Source: Micromonospora olivasterospora (GTDB taxonomy: Bacteria; Actinomycetota; Actinomycetes; Mycobacteriales; Micromonosporaceae). From it: a DNA stretch of 64,000 nucleotides. The translations under genes were made by a program, and so were the position numbers. This document shows positions 62,991 to 64,000 of the stretch, piece after piece. The notes beneath the pieces were generated by a model. The model was not told the DNA's origin. It searched no databases and saw only the letters and a list, made by a program, of their open reading frames with translations. The stretch lies in NCBI RefSeq assembly GCF_007830265.1, contig NZ_VLKE01000001.1, positions 4,402,001-4,466,000 on the forward strand, read 5' to 3'. Within the stretch, counting starts at the first letter, position 1; every line of letters begins with the position of its first letter.

Positions 62991-63953
62991 TCAGAGGTCG
63001 CGGAGGCGGGGGAGGAGCGCGTCCCGGGCCCAGTCGAGGAACATCGGCTGGGTGCCACCGCCGACCTGGACGAGCGCCACGTGGGTGAAGCCGGCGTCGA
63101 CGAACTTCTTGAACGCCTCGACGTGCCGGTCGACGTCCGGGCCGCAGGAGATGCCCTGGGCCACGTCCTCCTCCCGGACGAACTGGGTGGCGGCGGCGAA
63201 CGAGTCCGGCCCCGGCAGTTCGGCGTTGACCTTCCAGCCCAGGCCGAACCAGCGGAACTGGTCATGCACGATCTTGCGGCACTCCGCCTCGTCGGGGCCG
63301 TAGCAGATGGCCACCTGCCCGTACCGGGGCTGGCCGGCGCCGCCCGCGTCCTCGTACAGCCGCACGAGGTGCGCGTCCGGCTCGGTGGCGATGACGCCGT
63401 CGGCGTACTCGGCGGCGAGGGCCGCCGACTGTGGGCCGGACGCGGCGACGGCCATCGGCACCGGCCGCTCCGGGCGGTCCCAGACGTACGCGTCCGGCAC
63501 GTCGAAGTGGTTGCCGGAGAAAGTCAGCGTCTCGCCGGCCAGCAGCGGCCGGATGATCTGCAACGCCTCCTCGAACATCTCGTGCCGCTGCTCCACGTGC
63601 GGCCAGCCGCCGACGACGTGCTCGTTGAGGTTCTCCCCGGCGCCGAGCCCGAGGGTGAACCGGCCGTCGGAGAGCACCCCGACCGTGCTGGCCTTCTGCG
63701 CCACCACCGCCGGGTGGTAGCGGCGGATCGGGCAGGTCACGAACGACATCAGCCCGGCCCGGCTGGTGGCGTGGGCGACCGCGCCGAGCACCGACCAGGC
63801 GTACGGGGAATGGCCCTGCGAGTCCAGCCAGGGGTAGTAGTGGTCGGAGACGACCAGGTGGTCGAAGCCGGCCGCCTCGGCGCGTACCGCGTAGTCGACC
63901 AGCTGCTTCGGGCCGGCCTGCTCGCACAACAGGGTGTAGCCGACGTTGACCAT
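62991..63953 (-). CDS. F420-dependent LLM-class oxidoreductase
   Basis: 320-residue luciferase-like TIM barrel using coenzyme F420. GFDHLVVSDHYYPW (about 29-42), GLMSFVTCPIRRYHPAVVAQKASTVGVLSDGR (in parts), LGLGAGENLNEHVVG (about 100-115) and MAVAASGPQSAALAAEYADGVI are typical of the TIGR03557-type group. AAGGAGATGCC lies before the ATG at 63953. Substrate unknown. The gene may have used the palindrome at its 3' side as terminator before the IS insertion. Confidence 0.92.
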   Translation of the reverse strand: MVNVGYTLLCEQAGPKQLVDYAVRAEAAGFDHLVVSDHYYPWLDSQGHSPYAWSVLGAVAHATSRAGLMSFVTCPIRRYHPAVVAQKASTVGVLSDGRFTLGLGAGENLNEHVVGGWPHVEQRHEMFEEALQIIRPLLAGETLTFSGNHFDVPDAYVWDRPERPVPMAVAASGPQSAALAAEYADGVIATEPDAHLVRLYEDAGGAGQPRYGQVAICYGPDEAECRKIVHDQFRWFGLGWKVNAELPGPDSFAAATQFVREEDVAQGISCGPDVDRHVEAFKKFVDAGFTHVALVQVGGGTQPMFLDWARDALLPRLRDL

Positions 63954-64000
63954 CGTGGCATCTCCTTCCTCCCGATCGTCCCCGGATACCCCGGTCGGGG
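63954..64000. other. Upstream region of the oxidoreductase gene
   Basis: Only 47 bp; carries the ribosome site GGAGGAAGGAGA and no other visible feature. Confidence 0.5.

Overview
The window is very GC-rich (about 75% by eye), with GTG starts, GTGA/ATGA stop-start overlaps, F420-dependent and mycothiol-era actinobacterial families and short GC palindromes. Gene content fits a filamentous actinobacterium of the Micromonosporaceae, most likely Micromonospora or a close relative. This is inference from codon use and families, not from a marker gene. It looks like ordinary chromosome with one insertion sequence, no prophage and no CRISPR array.

Layout. 0-4.4 kb: LigC-type DNA ligase, a small CxxC protein, SRPBCC and DUF1990 proteins and a HhH-GPD glycosylase. 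4.8-11.3 kb: a surface-glycopolymer operon, Stealth sugar-phosphotransferase / GT2-CDP-glycerol transferase / second Stealth, with overlapping stop-start codons. 11.4-20 kb (minus): HerA-like ATPase, SbcD (Mre11), SbcC (Rad50) and NurA in archaeal-style order, then a spermidine-synthase-like methyltransferase and a secreted nuclease/phosphatase-fold protein. 20-24 kb: RibD-like reductase with a 39-residue Cys-rich partner, pRiA4b-type protein, lysozyme-like secreted protein, LacI regulator. 24.4-31.6 kb: acyl-CoA dehydrogenase, aminoglycoside-phosphotransferase-like kinase, two ACT-domain proteins (one fused to GNAT), aldehyde dehydrogenase, LPXTG surface protein. 32-36.3 kb: DUF488 protein and biotin genes (bsaP, bioB; divergent bioF-bioD). 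36.4-40.6 kb: two-component system and convergent ABC exporter sharing an operator-like motif. 40.9-43.8 kb: P450, methyltransferase, TetR. 44-45.2 kb: five tRNA genes with a duplicated Gly/Val pair. 45.2-59 kb: RecQ, then a stress/dormancy-like set (Acg nitroreductase, P-type ATPase, two universal stress proteins, phosphoketolase), lipid kinase, YihY/BrkB protein, double PAP2 protein. 59-64 kb: EEP protein, a Trp/Arg/Leu repeat protein, an IS110-family element and an F420-dependent oxidoreductase.

Most striking: (i) the IS110 element at 61257-62904 interrupts a 69-bp palindromic repeat at a CT dinucleotide, and its upstream non-coding segment folds into two guide-loop-like structures that match the target and an element end, a candidate bridge RNA; (ii) two arrays of MIRU-like repeats (4 x 65 bp, 3 x 56 bp) sit exactly between a stop and a start codon, each unit being a mini-ORF that keeps the GTGA coupling; (iii) the herA-mre11-rad50-nurA set; (iv) many short tandem repeats, several anchored on stop codons.

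Data caution: eight otherwise intact genes need ten single-base insertions to restore frame, always a missing base in a G/C-rich stretch. I treat these as probable sequencing deletions rather than gene decay and annotate the genes whole.
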